Positions 52,759 through 63,919 of a stretch of 64,000 nt of DNA are shown in pieces. Location: the NCBI GenBank assembly GCA_949825025.1, contig OX463780.1, forward strand, positions 41,644,979 to 41,708,978. Reading direction: 5' to 3'. Made by a program: the position numbers and the translations under genes. The DNA comes from Siphlonurus alternatus. Lineage: Eukaryota; Arthropoda; Insecta; Ephemeroptera; Siphlonuridae. Positions within the stretch are counted from its first letter, which is position 1. Each line of letters begins with the position of its first letter. The notes beneath the pieces were generated by a model. That model worked only from the letters and a program-made list of their open reading frames with translations. It did not search any database and was not told the DNA's origin.

Positions 52759-52974
52759 GCAACCTTTCCTTTTATATATATTTTTTAGGATAGGAATTAG
52801 ATTAATATATAATATATTATAGTTCATGCTTACATGCAAAGTTAACAGAGGTCAAGGCCAGTTTGGACTTGTTGGGTACATGCAATGTGATGTTTGAAGC
52901 TGCAGGTTTCACAGAAGGTGATCATGGAATGTGGAGTGCCGTGTAGCACAAAGCTGTGGTTTCAAACTTTTATC

Positions 52975-53001
52975 TTATTTCTGCTTTCCTTTCTTTGGAA
53001 C
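52975..53001 (-). CDS. PPP1R21: PPP1R21 exon 16 (stop)
   Basis: It encodes VPKKGKQK and TAA at 52975-52977. The short Lys-rich end matches the lysine-rich C-terminus of the family. The acceptor is tatgttgcag. Confidence 0.88.
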   Translation of the reverse strand, partial: VPKKGKQK

Positions 53002-55292
53002 CTGCAACATAAAGTTTAGTATAAAAAAAAAATTGTTTCAATTTTATCAATTAATGATATTGTTTTCTCAGAATGCAAATCACGTAACTACAAAAAAATA
53101 GGATGCAACTCTAAACCTTAACTCACTAAAACATAAGGGTCATTGTTCTATAAATTGTTTTTATTTTATTTTAGTTACGTGATTTGCATTCTGAGGCAAT
53201 GATATGTAAATTCATAGCGTATTGAAGAAGTAATGCATTTTATAATGGGAGTATTGACCTCAATTTTTTTTATTGCAGAAATGGATAGAGGGTGCAAAGT
53301 TATGCTACCCTGATTTTTTTCAGATTTTTTAGAGCCCGGGAAGTATTTTTAAAAAAGTATTGAAAGTTTTTTTTGTGACGTCACGAGACGCCGCTCCTTA
53401 AGAAAAAGATAGGACTTAACGCCGCGTGACGTCACAAAAAGGACTTTCAATAATTTTTTAAAAATACTTCCCAGGCTCTAAAAAATCTGAAAAAAAATCA
53501 GGATAGCATAACTTTGCACCCTCTATCCATTTCTGCAATAAAAAAAATTGAGGTCAATACTCCATTATTACAGTACAGTATTTTTTCCCACCAGAAAGTT
53601 TGATACTCCTTGCTCACCTTCAGGTTGAGCTGATACTTGAGTTGGTCAATTTCATCCTTCTGAACGGTTAGCTTCTCGTTCATGTTTGCCAGGTGCTCGG
53701 ACATCATGCTCAGCTGGCTCTCGTAATTGTGAGTCGTGGTACTCAGCTCCTCTTGCAGACGAGCCAGTGACGCCTCTGCTGCCTGGAGACGGTCCTGGGC
53801 TAGAGAGCGTTGTTCCGTGGCAAGCTGTAGGCGCTCATGTAGGGCTACACACTGCAGCAAATGTGATGTGATCAGATAGATATTTTTGAAACTATTAATT
53901 ATGTATATACTTATACAGAGTAGTACATAAAACATACCGGTAATACTCAGCAAGAAACTAATAGAAATTGTTATACTCATTAATGAAAAAATATGCATGG
54001 ACCATGCAATAATGTTGTGTTCAAATTTAGCAACATTACAATATTTTTTTGCAACCACTGCAAAAAAAAATAATAATAATAATAATAAAAAATAGACAAT
54101 ATCGCTGATTTCTCTGAAATACCCTGTACTATTGTACTGTATTTATATTTCTACTAAAGGGAAGAAGAAAGTAAATGTTTCTAAATTATTTTCCTTCACA
54201 TGGGTTTTACCTCAGATTCTTTTCTTCTTTACAGAAACAATACTTAACCACAGTGTACATTGATAGTTTTAACGTCAAAATGATAAATGGATAAAATAAA
54301 TGGTTAGCAAGCATTTCAAACAAAATAAAGCACAATGAACCCTTTGCAAACACAATTTATTAAATAGAACATTACTTCGGCCTGCAGTGACGTGGCTTTG
54401 CCGTCAGAGAGCTGCTTCTCTGCTACCAGCTGGTTCACACGCTGACCAAAGTAGCTTTTGACCTCTTCTTCTCTTGCCTCCGCCTCAGCTGATGTCTGGA
54501 AGGGACACACAACTTGGCCCAACTGGAACAAATAACAATCAAAGACTGAGTGAATAACCAGCAGAGAAATGGTTGGTTGGTTACCAATGGCGGAACTTGT
54601 TTTTCAACATTGTTCACAGTGCTCTCTGGGGCTCCTAATACCCAGTCTGCACGCCAGACAGTTAAGTACCGTATCTTAGCGGGGCACGTATGTTGTTTGC
54701 ACAACATTCCGCGGTCTTAATCACCCCAGCGGAGTATAGACAGCCGTAAGCTGCCTTCCTCCTACCAACTCTTTCATCTAGTAGCCAGTCACATCCATTC
54801 CAAGTCTCGAAAAGTCTGCCGTATTCGGGATTTTAACCGGGGACCTCTCGGACGAGAGCCAAGTGTACTTACCACTACACCAAAGAGCAAGAGAAATGAT
54901 AATAAGAAGAAGTAGTCAGTAATTAAAAATACACAAATATTTCAATCAAGTTTGTTAGAAATTCAAGACGGTTACTGAAAAGCATAATACTGTACCAACA
55001 AATTATTATTACTATTATTTTAAAGTATTAATATAACATTCAGTTTCACCTCGTCTATGCAAAATGTCATTATTCCAAGCTATAAAGTTTTCTTTCAAGC
55101 AGAAACCTAATAGTAAAAAAATGAAAACCTCACACTTAAGAATTGAGGAATCAATATTTGTGTTTTCCACTAGTATTTTTAGGTTTTAATTTAATTCCCC
55201 ACCCCCTCAAATAATCGCTATAATGCATAAAATTATGATGTTTCCTAAAAATACTGTAGATAAATTTTTATTTATTTTTTTTTTATTTTTTT

Positions 55293-55355
<63 letters not shown>

Positions 55356-58300
55356 TTATTTTTTTTTTTTTAGTTGCCTCAATTAGAAACAAAGGTAGCT
55401 TTCATTGTAAACATTATATGTTTGATATTCAACGGTTTCATGGTAAGAAATATCTATATAATTTCTATCTGCTATTTGATGAAAGCCACTCACCAGCCCT
55501 GCGATGACGGAAGGCGAGGTGGGTGCTGCTCTCTCTTGCTGGTCTGCACTGGGTGCTGGCGAGGAGGTGTGCTCGCTGGGCTCTGCAGAACGCTCACTCG
55601 CCTTCACCTCACCCGAGTCCTCGCTCTGAGGTGTGGTGGCGCTACTGCGAGATAGCTGCAGCTGCTCCTCAAGATCTCGCGAGCGCTGAAATAATTATAA
55701 TACTGAGTATAAAAGTTAAAATTTTAAATTATCATATAAAACTATCAACTCACTGCATATAATGTATAACTCTACACTACAAATAAAATTGTCACAATTC
55801 ATAATGTTTAGGGAGAAAAATCCAAATTTTAATTACAGTACAGTACTGCATTTCAACCTACAGTAATTAATGTAATTATATGTTTTGCTTCATGGGGAAA
55901 GAAAAATTAGTAAGGAGAATAAAAAAAATAAATAAGACTAGGAAAAAAAATTGGTACTCACAGTATTTTTAATTCTCTTTGTATTACTGTGGTAATTGAT
56001 TATGTTTTCATGGAAAACATTGTGTAAGCATAAAATTAATGTAAAAAGTATGGGCTGTGAGAGAAAATCTTAAAAGGAAGGAGCAAGAAGAAATAGTTAA
56101 AACAAGGCCAGAAATCCCAATTCCAAAATCTGCATTTTGTTTTTTTTTTCTCTATGACCTTCTGTTAGCCACTTATAAATTTCAATGGTTCCTGATGGAA
56201 CCAAATACACCAGCAGACGCTTGACGCTTGAGATTTAGACGTGACTGAAAAAAACATTGACAATTGTAATGGTCATCAGAAGGTCGGAGAAAAATGGATT
56301 ACAGATTTGTAATCAGAAATTTTGACCTTGAATATATATAAATTCTTGCACCTAATCCTAAAAAGATCATTCTTAAAAGCTCTAAAAGAAGAAGCAAGCA
56401 GTCTATCACAGTTAATTTCATTGGGATATTACTACAGATCAGTGGCACATACTGCTAATTTAAATGAAACTTGAACAACAACCTATCTCATTTCTAATAG
56501 CCTGCTAGACTTCATTTTGCTTGTACCTGCATCTCCTTGGTGTGTCTCATCTGAAGCAGCTGGAACTCATGACGCCAATGCTCTCGATCCTGCTCAAGTT
56601 GAGTTGCCTTCTGTTGGGCACTCTGCAGCTGCTCGCCCAGTGCAACTCGACTGTGAGCCCCCCCAAGGGACTCTTCGCGGTGACGCAGCGCCTCCTTATA
56701 TGGCACACTCGGAGCCTCCTCCTGCTAGCAGCATCAATCAGACAATTGCAAACCTTATAATAACTTTGTCTACAAACCTCATCTAAGCACTTGAGGTATG
56801 ACGAAGCTCGTGTTTTGAAATCAGCAACAACAGGATGACTTTTTCCTGACAAACTTTTTCCACGGACCTTTCTTTCTTTTAGTATTTTGTTCTTATTGTC
56901 ATATAGAACAGCATGGAGCTATAAAATAAAAAGCATTATTAAAATAGAAATAAAATTACAATATATTACAATAAATAAATAATCATAATAAATTACATAT
57001 TTCAAGCTATAAATATGTATATATATACCTCTTTTGTTGTGCTGACCATGGCTACTAGGGAATTGACTAGACACTCATTTGTTGATCTCAATCGTTCTGT
57101 AGATGTAGGCATGTCACACTCAAGTTGGCTTTTTTCTTTGTAGCTTGCTGATAAATCTAACAAAGAAAATATTGTTTAATATTACTTCTGTACATTATTA
57201 CACTAAATTTACCTGCAATACACCTGTGCAAGGCTTCCAAGTTTGTAATCAACTCCTCTAGGAACCTCTTCTGACAAACTTGTGGATGTTGCTTCTTCCG
57301 TTTACCTAAACAATTTGTGTTGAAAGTAAATGGTTATTCAGTCACAAAGCAATGCGAGCATGCATGTTAAAAAAATAAATACTAACAAAAAAAAAAAAAA
57401 AAAAAACAATAAAATTTTGTAAATAACATATTTATATTTGAAATAAGAAAATAATTATATAATGGACAACATACAAGAAAAAAATTTATTGCAGAAATGA
57501 ATAGAGGGTACCAAATTATGCTACTCTGAATTCTTTCAGATTTTTTTGAGACCCAGAACTATTTTTAAATAATTATTGAAAGTGCGGCCACGCCCCTTGG
57601 AGGCGTCAATAGGCGTCCAGTCTCTATCCTTTTTATTAAGGCTGCAGGGGTGCCAACTGAAATCACAGGACTTTCAATAATTATTTAAAAATAGTTCCGG
57701 GTTTCCAAAAAATCTGAAAAAATTCAGAGTAGCATAATTTGGTACCACCTATTCATTTCTGCAATAAAAAATTTTCATGTATGTTGTCCATTTTATAAAA
57801 ATGACATTTGTACCGAAGGGGGGTGAAAAAGTGTCTTGTTTACATTGCATCGACAACGATGTGTATTAAATTTATGAAGTAAAGGTTGGTCGATGCTGCT
57901 TTTCTTATCACTAATACCTTGCTGCCAAACGTCTTTTATGATGTCACCCATAAAGCCTGTGTATAGACACATTTTAAACCCCCTTGGGTATATTGAACAA
58001 AAAAAGTGTCACCTTGTGCTGGAAAATTTTTAAACAATTTATTTGCACATTCCACAAGAAAGCATAAAAAAAATGTTGTATATATTACATACATATACTT
58101 AAAAAGAACAAAAAAATCAACATACTTTGCAGAGCTAGAAGATTTACATAGTTATTCAGTTTCACGAAGCAATTGGCAAATGCTAGTGCTTGATCAATGA
58201 GCTTCAGGTTCTTGTTCTCCAATGATCCTCCACAAGTCGATAGAGAATTCTCCTCCTCAAGGCTGTAAATTTTAAATTAGTCAATATTCATAAATTGTAA

Positions 58301-61300
58301 AGGGTATTTTAAAACAAACCTAAGTTGTTGGTATGGCAGCAGCTTTTGAAGATAAGAGTTGTATTTGTCTAGTTTATCAGCAACATAATGCAATGATGGG
58401 ATTGTTTCTAGGGTAATTATCACTCCAGAGTCTAAACCAGCTTGAAATTCCTTGTATCCTTGCTCCAGGGCTCTCAAGTATCTTGCATTTTCCTTCAGGT
58501 GAGCTGAGAACTGAAGAAAACAACATAATTATCCTTAAAAACTACTCAAACCTTTCAAATACAAGAGAATTAGAAGACAGCTGAATTATAATTAACAGAA
58601 AAATTAAAAAAAATCACATGTAAAATAGATAAACATAAGGTTCAAGATTCGAGTCCACTCTTTGCCTACTTCCCTTCTACCAATTTGATACACTCTTTAC
58701 CTGCTTAACTGTAGCAATGATCACTGATATATCAGGCCTCTTACCTTGGTGGCAACAGGACTCAGCTTGTCTGGGATGGCGTGAAGGCGCTGTTCCGTGT
58801 ATGTATGGAAGTCTGACAGCTGGCTTGTGAGGTCACAAATGAAGCAACCGACCTGGCTGATTATCTGCAGCGACCAGGCCTGCTGTTGGCGATTGTGTGT
58901 TGGAACGTTCAACTCATTCAGTTCATGTTTTCCTAAAACATGCATGGATGGAATAATTTATTTTGAATACATGTTCAAATATTGAGTTTGAATTAAGAAT
59001 ACAGTACAGTAATCTCAAATGTGTTCATCGTGTGACATACCCCTCCCCTCCCTCCTCCCACCCCACTCATCCTCCTAGTTTTCATTGAAAAATAGTAAGC
59101 ATTACATTATTTGTTATAACTTTGTGTAATAAAAATCCAGTATGGGAAATAAAGTCAGAAGTTGTGGCTTGACTCACGACTATCTACGAATGGCAGCCTG
59201 GTGTTGATGATGTGGGAGGCAGAGCTCAGCTTGGCTCCGAGATCTGCCTGCAGCCGCTCCTGTTGCAGCTGCAGTGCTGCCACCTGGGCGCTGTACTGCT
59301 GCACGTCTCGCTCCTTGTGGCCCACCTTCTCACTCAGACGACTCCTCTCACTCTTGAGATCCTCCAATGTGACCTGTATGCAACAATTAGTGGATGTTGA
59401 ATGAGGAAAGGAGTAAACACTGTTTTCAGATACATAGTATGATAATAATTTGTGCTGAAGGAATTTGAAAATAATGAATAAAGAAACGCAAGATGCAAAA
59501 AAAAAAAAAAACAAAAAAAAAAAAAAAAATCTTATTTTATAATTAATGCTTGTAAAATAAATGTCACAAATATGAACCATTCTTAAACAACAAAATAAAT
59601 ATAATATACAGTATAAACATTTTTTTTTTTTTTTTTTTGCATGTGGCTTTAAACAATTAGCAATTGTTACAAATTAGAAAGTATTAAGGGAAAGGGAACG
59701 CCAGAGTTGCGCCGCGATCGCAGCGCCTCTATATCAATATTCAAATTGTCCCACTCTAAAGATATCACGCAAGTCACGGTAGTTTTATATTCAATTTGTT
59801 TATAAATAATGAGTTAAATAATAACTGTTATGGTTGTTTTATTTATAAAACTTTTTTTTCATTACTATAAAACATTTTTTGAATGTTTTTAGTTTAGGTG
59901 GAGACTGGTGGAGTGGGTTATAAGCGTTGTTTTGGTTCATTAGTTAGCCTGTTTCATTCGCCAGTTGTTTAATGGCCGACTAAAAAGGGGTGTGTGAGAC
60001 GTGCGAGTGTCAAAATTCGTGCAGTTATTATTCATTTACGTCGCTCCCACTCTCATAATTGTCTTTTTTTTTGGCTGTGAAGGTTTGTCCAAGTGCATTA
60101 AGTTTGTTTCTAGTTTTTTTTAAAAATCGGACGATTGGATCATAGAATTTTTCTAATGTCACTGAAATGCAGGGTATGCTTGTTCAATAAATGGGTTCAG
60201 TTTCAATACACGTAACTCGGAAACTGAATCGAATTTGTATAAACGATATTTTAAGAGCTAATAAACGACATAGAGGAGAACATTTTAAAATATGTTCGAA
60301 GGAAGAAATGAGAGTGGAAAATTTAACATTGGTGGCGTTACCTTACCCTTAACTTCAATTTAAGTTAATTGTATCTTGGAAGGATAGAAGATAATACCAT
60401 GAAAATTATATTTCTTGTGGCATAAATCAAATATTTGTACCTATTGAAGGAGAAAGAAAATTTTAGCAAAAAAATAAGCCATAAGTATGAACATCACCAG
60501 TGGCTATTAAATAACATTAGGAGAAATTTTATTAACTACAGCATTTTTTTTTTTTTTCCCCAGAGTTCAATGTAAGCCTAACTTTATAGTTTTACATTCA
60601 TTCAGCGTAAAAATTTACTGCAACCTGCTACGCTATCTCAGCATGCGAAGCTGTAGCCCACCTTGTACTTGGCTTCAACGTCGGAGGAGGCTCGCTGGAA
60701 TTGCTGAACCTCACGCTCCAACACCTGCACTCTCTCCATCAGCTGCTGTGTCAGGCGAGCATGCTCTTCTTCCTTGTCCTGCATCTATGGCCAAGCAGCA
60801 ATAAAATTTTAGGGCCACATATACCATGAATTTTTCAAAAAATTAAATGCCAGTTAAGTGCAGTAACAAAAAAAAAATTAGCAGGAGAATAAAAAATATA
60901 CATACAATACCTAGCAGAAAAGAAAAAATCCCTTATGTATCAATTTAAAATTATTGATAAACAAACATGGAAAACGGTACTATATTTTTGTGCAATTACG
61001 TAGAAAACCTGGAATACTTTGCTTACCATCGACACAAGTCTTGCATTTTCCGAAATTTTCTTTTCTAGCTCCTCATCCATCAGTTGACTTGTCAAATCTG
61101 CATCTGCCTCCCTCTCTGTCACTTTATGTTTTCCCTTTTTTGGCTTGTTCTATAAAACAAAGATTTTAGTATATAATTCATTTTATTTAAATATAATACG
61201 TCACTTTTATGGTCCATACCTGTAATATATCAAGTTCTTCCTGCAATACTGACACTCGCTTTGTTAACTGCTGATTACGGAAATTTAAACTCTCCATTTC

Positions 61301-61345
61301 CTGGTCCACTTTTCTCAAACTTTGTTCTTTTTCCTTCAGTACATC
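52975..61345 (-). CDS. PPP1R21: PPP1R21 (KLRAQ-motif endosomal protein), lacking exon 1 (gene level)
   Basis: A long coiled-coil protein of early endosomes. In mammals it is a core of the FERRY complex, which links Rab5 endosomes to mRNA, and was first named as a protein phosphatase 1 regulatory subunit. Fifteen exons join in phase: 61220-61345, 61027-61149, 60662-60784, 59178-59373, 58745-58932, 58320-58510, 58126-58262, 57213-57305, 57029-57156, 56778-56918, 56527-56721, 55494-55685, 54376-54495, 53618-53851 and 52975-53001. They give 737 residues. With a missing N-terminal exon of about 45 codons the total is near the usual 780. Diagnostic segments: NVPTHNRQQQ, FHTYTEQR, KLLPYQQLSLEEE, SVPYKEALRHRE, YFGQRVNQLVAEKQLSD and YESQLSMMSEHLANMNEKL. 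Coiled coil dominates both ends. Exon 1 and the start codon lie beyond 64000. Confidence 0.93.
53244..53566. mobile_element. Palindromic MITE, AATGGAGTATTG-end subfamily, copy 2
   Basis: 323-bp hairpin almost identical to 37754-38074, with the same two TGACGTCAC blocks. It sits in the last PPP1R21 intron, 50 bp from the exon 15 donor. Confidence 0.9.
53618..53851 (-). CDS. PPP1R21: PPP1R21 exon 15 (C-terminal coiled coil)
   Basis: It encodes CVALHERLQLATEQRSLAQD, then LQEELSTTTHNYESQLSMMS and EHLANMNEKLTVQKDEIDQL. The donor is AAG|GTGAGC. Confidence 0.95.
54376..54495 (-). CDS. PPP1R21: PPP1R21 exon 14
   Basis: It encodes TSAEAEAREEEVKSYFGQRV, NQLVAEKQLSDGKATSLQAE. The acceptor chosen (cccttccag, 54496-54498) has the better pyrimidine tract. 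Another in-frame acceptor at 54523-54525 would add nine residues. The donor is GAA|GTAATG. Confidence 0.88.
54590..54905 (-). mobile_element. tRNA-derived SINE
   Basis: Read on the minus strand, it opens with a tRNA-like head: TTTGGTGTAGTGGTAAGTAC (box A-like, with a GTGT/ACAC D-stem) and GAGGTCCCCGGTTAAAATCC (box B-like, decayed). About 230 bp of GC-richer body follow, ending near ACCAACCAACCATTTC. It lies directly beside PPP1R21 exon 14, upstream of its acceptor. Confidence 0.6.
55266..55371 (+). repeat. (ATTT)n microsatellite and poly-T
   Basis: More than twenty TTTA units ending in a T run, in the PPP1R21 intron between exons 14 and 13. Confidence 0.95.
55494..55685 (-). CDS. PPP1R21: PPP1R21 exon 13 (disordered linker)
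   Basis: It encodes RSRDLEEQLQLSRSSATTPQ, then a Ser/Pro/Glu-rich linker (SERSAEPSEHTSSPAPSADQ) ending SPSVIAGL. Base composition is much more GC-rich than the flanking introns. The donor is CTG|GTGAGT. Confidence 0.9.
56527..56721 (-). CDS. PPP1R21: PPP1R21 exon 12
   Basis: It encodes EEAPSVPYKEALRHREESLG then a coiled coil with LEQDREHWRHEFQLLQMRHT. SVPYxEAL is a family hallmark. The donor is CAG|GTACAA. Confidence 0.94.
56778..56918 (-). CDS. PPP1R21: PPP1R21 exon 11
   Basis: It encodes LHAVLYDNKNKILKERKVRG, SHPVVADFKTRASSYLKCLD and E. The donor GAG|GTTTGT is non-consensus. Confidence 0.91.
57029..57156 (-). CDS. PPP1R21: PPP1R21 exon 10
   Basis: It encodes LSASYKEKSQLECDMPTSTE then RLRSTNECLVNSLVAMVSTT and KE. 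The donor is GAG|GTATAT. Confidence 0.92.
57213..57305 (-). CDS. PPP1R21: PPP1R21 exon 9
   Basis: It encodes KRKKQHPQVCQKRFLEELIT then NLEALHRCIA. The exon itself begins GTAAAC, so the acceptor choice rests on phase. The donor is G|GTAAAT. Confidence 0.88.
57461..57792. mobile_element. Palindromic MITE, AATGGACAAC-end subfamily, copy 2
   Basis: 332 bp, a close relative of 4154-4490. The arms read in the same sense, but the asymmetric centre (GTGCGGCCACGCCCC...) is flipped, consistent with insertion in the opposite orientation. It is in the PPP1R21 intron between exons 9 and 8. Confidence 0.88.
58126..58262 (-). CDS. PPP1R21: PPP1R21 exon 8
   Basis: It encodes LEEENSLSTCGGSLENKNLK then LAFANCFVKLNNYVNLLALQ. 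The acceptor is atttacag and the donor A|GTATGT. Confidence 0.93.
58320..58510 (-). CDS. PPP1R21: PPP1R21 exon 7
   Basis: It encodes FSAHLKENARYLRALEQGYK, VIITLETIPSLHYVADKLDK and YLQKLLPYQQL. The donor AG|GTTTGT is non-consensus, but the QLS|LEEE junction is conserved. Confidence 0.94.
58745..58932 (-). CDS. PPP1R21: PPP1R21 exon 6
   Basis: It encodes KHELNELNVPTHNRQQQAWS, then SDFHTYTEQRLHAIPDKLSP and VATK. NVPxHNR and FHTYTEQR are hallmarks of the family. Confidence 0.95.
59178..59373 (-). CDS. PPP1R21: PPP1R21 exon 5
   Basis: It encodes VTLEDLKSERSRLSEKVGHK, then a Gln-rich coiled coil and SSASHIINTRLPFVDS. The donor is C|GTGAGT. Confidence 0.93.
59684..60352. mobile_element. TTAA-bounded element with short inverted ends
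   Basis: It starts TTAAGGGAAAGGGAACGCCA and its end read in reverse is TTAAGGGTAAGGTAACGCCA. Unlike the other TTAA elements, the 669-bp interior is not a long hairpin. It lies in the PPP1R21 intron between exons 5 and 4. No transposase frame is visible. Confidence 0.7.
60662..60784 (-). CDS. PPP1R21: PPP1R21 exon 4
   Basis: It encodes MQDKEEEHARLTQQLMERVQ then VLEREVQQFQRASSDVEAKY plus K. Two acceptors 6 nt apart (tag at 60785, cag at 60779) both keep the frame, so the first two residues may be absent. The donor is AAG|GTGGGC. Confidence 0.88.
61027..61149 (-). CDS. PPP1R21: PPP1R21 exon 3
   Basis: It encodes the basic NKPKKGKHKVTEREADADLT, then LMDEELEKKISENARLVSM. The acceptor is tttatag and the donor ATG|GTAAGC. 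Confidence 0.92.
61220..61345 (-). CDS. PPP1R21: PPP1R21 exon 2 (N-terminal coiled coil)
   Basis: It encodes DVLKEKEQSLRKVDQEMESL, NFRNQQLTKRVSVLQEELDI and LQ. This is the first exon visible. The acceptor is ttttttag and the donor CAG|GTATGG. Confidence 0.92.
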
Positions 61346-61995
61346 CTAAAAAATAGACACAATGATGCATTGAACTAAAGTAGCATGCCCTATGTGAATA
61401 ATGTATGATACTGTATTGTAAAATATCACTTCGTTCACAGAGATTTTTTATTTTATTTTTTTAAACTACTTAGCAAAACTAAAATAAAGAACGGAAAAAT
61501 TTATGTGTAGGTTTTGTTAGTGTAAGATATTCTGAATCCGGATCAAAGAAAATAAAAAATAGTATTGTATGTACTGTAATTTTTACAATGTACCAACTGA
61601 TATTTGATTTTTTTTTTTTTATTGCTATTTTTCCACTTATATACCATAATGTTCAGCCAAGATTATATTACATAATCTTAACGGATGGTTAATAATTTAA
61701 GTTTTTTTCTTTGCTGTACTTTTCAGCTCAAATATTATATTTTTGTTTAAAGAATAATTTGACATTTTTAATTTTCAAAAAATATAACACCATAATTATA
61801 TAAAGTACCGTAATAAACATTAATTTTTGATAAAATAGTTATAGTTGACTTAAATTATTAAAATTAGTTACTGATAATATTTTAATAATTATTACAAGAA
61901 AAAAGAAAACAGTGAGAACAATTAAAAAAAAAAATGAAGGTGAAGAAACACAATTAAGTAGTAACCAGCACTGGCATAATATACATTATAGATAG

Positions 61996-62110
61996 GGTGA
62001 CCAGACGTACCGTTTTGACCGGTACAGTACCGTTTTAGAGTACCATGTCCCGGTGTCCCCAAAGAGGCTCTCGGGACGCCTAAATGTACCGCTTTCGGAC
62101 AAAATTTAAA
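61996..62110 (+). mobile_element. Transposon fragment with GGTGACCAGACG motif
   Basis: It begins AGGGTGACCAGACGTACCG and is GC-richer for about 110 bp. The GGTGACCAGACG word is common at ends of dispersed DNA elements, but no matching right end was found. Confidence 0.3.
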
Positions 62111-62859
62111 AAAGGGACATTTTTTAAAAATTTTATCATTAAAAAAATAAAAAAATCATAGGAATATATGTGGTTGCGAATATTTTTACGAAAATGTACG
62201 GACGCAAATGATTTTGCAACTCCATGCCCCTTTTTCTCGATCGCATTCGCAAAACAGCATATTTCTTCCAAAATTGCGGAATAGATATATTTTGTATATA
62301 CGCGCAAGTGTGCGTGCATATAATACTACGTGACATGAAGTCACTACTTTTCGATTAAATTTTGAATAAAAAATAAGTAAAAAACTTTACACAAAAATAT
62401 CATCTCTTATTGATATTGATGATATTCACTTGATGGAAATTTCCAATAAAATATAAATTTGAAAAAATCATTCTTATGCAGTGTGTCGTGGCTTATAGAC
62501 AAAAATTTCTATTTATTTATTTTATTTATTTTTTTTTTTTTCACAATAATCGTGTATGGATATTACGTAAATAAATGGAAAATAACATGAGGGAAAAACG
62601 CCACAAATATTATTCATACAATCAAGTATTTTTAGCTGTTATTTAGTCCAATTTGAATGCTATAAATTAATTCAATTCAACTTCTTCAGCTATTTCACTC
62701 TAACAAGAGTTCACATTGCACTATTTGCAAAATGAACAGTTTGATTAAAAGTAATTCAAATTAATTTCTTGCTTTATACTCCATTTTTTTTTTATATAAT
62801 TTTTCTCGTGACATTATATTAAGTTTTATTTATTTATAAACAAATATATAATGCATTAT

Positions 62860-63277
62860 TTAAGGGCATTGGGTGTAGCACCGGTAGTTGGCAACACTGA
62901 CGTATCTTCATCATGTTAATTTTTGATCATTGCTCCTCGGAGTAATTTTTATGCTAGAGCTAAGCTGATTGCTGTAGTATCAAGATAATTATTAGCCCAA
63001 GTGCACAATTGGCCTAAATAAAGCCTGATTTAAAGAAAAGTATTTTTTTTACATTTTAGAAAAATGCATGTAAATTTAAAAAATTACTAAAAAATACTTT
63101 TCTTTAAATCAGGCTTTATTTAGCCAAATTGTGCACTTGGGCTACTAATTATCTTGATACTGCAGCAATCAGCTTAGCTCTAGCATAAAAATTACTCCGA
63201 GGAGCAATGATCAAAAATTAACATGGTGAAGATACGTCAGTGTTGCCAACTACCGGTGCTACACCCAATGCCCTTAA
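62860..63277. mobile_element. TTAA-bounded hairpin MITE (TTAAGGGCATTG ends), copy 2
   Basis: 418 bp, the same length as 40237-40654, with only scattered base differences. Both ends carry TTAA. The two copies would form near-perfect snapback structures. Confidence 0.92.
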
Positions 63278-63919
63278 GTAACACGTACATTTAGAAATAC
63301 TGTGAATGGAGACGGAAAATTTGATAACGAAATAAATAAAAAAAAAAAAAAAAAAGCAATTTAAAATATTTAAATAAATTTTTGTATTGGAAAAGTATCC
63401 TTCGAAGTTATGCTTTTTGAGTATAAATTTCTTTTATTGCTTTTGTTTCTTTTTATTTTACATATATGCAACTTTACAACATAATAGGATCGTGGCCAGG
63501 CCAAGAAAAAAGGTTAATTTTAGGAAATCAACTCACTGGCTCACTGGCACAGTTTCCTTGCATGGTGAATAAATCTCTTTTATTCTTTTTTTTCTAATTC
63601 TATGAAAAATGTATATATAAAAAAATGCAATTATTTATATTATTTAAAGTAGAGTGAGCGATTGCATATTATATTATTTATTATTTTATTTCCTTAAAAT
63701 ATTTTAACCTGCCCTGCTTTATTGAGAAATGAAAACCAAAAAATTTCATCTCAAATAACTTCATCGCAATAAAATCCCAATGTTTGTTTTCCTGCATGAG
63801 CCCTTAAACATGCAGCCTTATGGAACAGAAAACAGCGTTTAATGCTTTTCAAATAAAATAAATTTTTTCGGAAAAAATGGCTTCATAAAAAAAAAAAACA
63901 ATTCATTTGAAAATCTATT

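Noticed and set aside
54830..54905. Intact tRNA gene
   Set aside because: Box B is decayed and the acceptor stem does not pair. Better explained as a SINE head.
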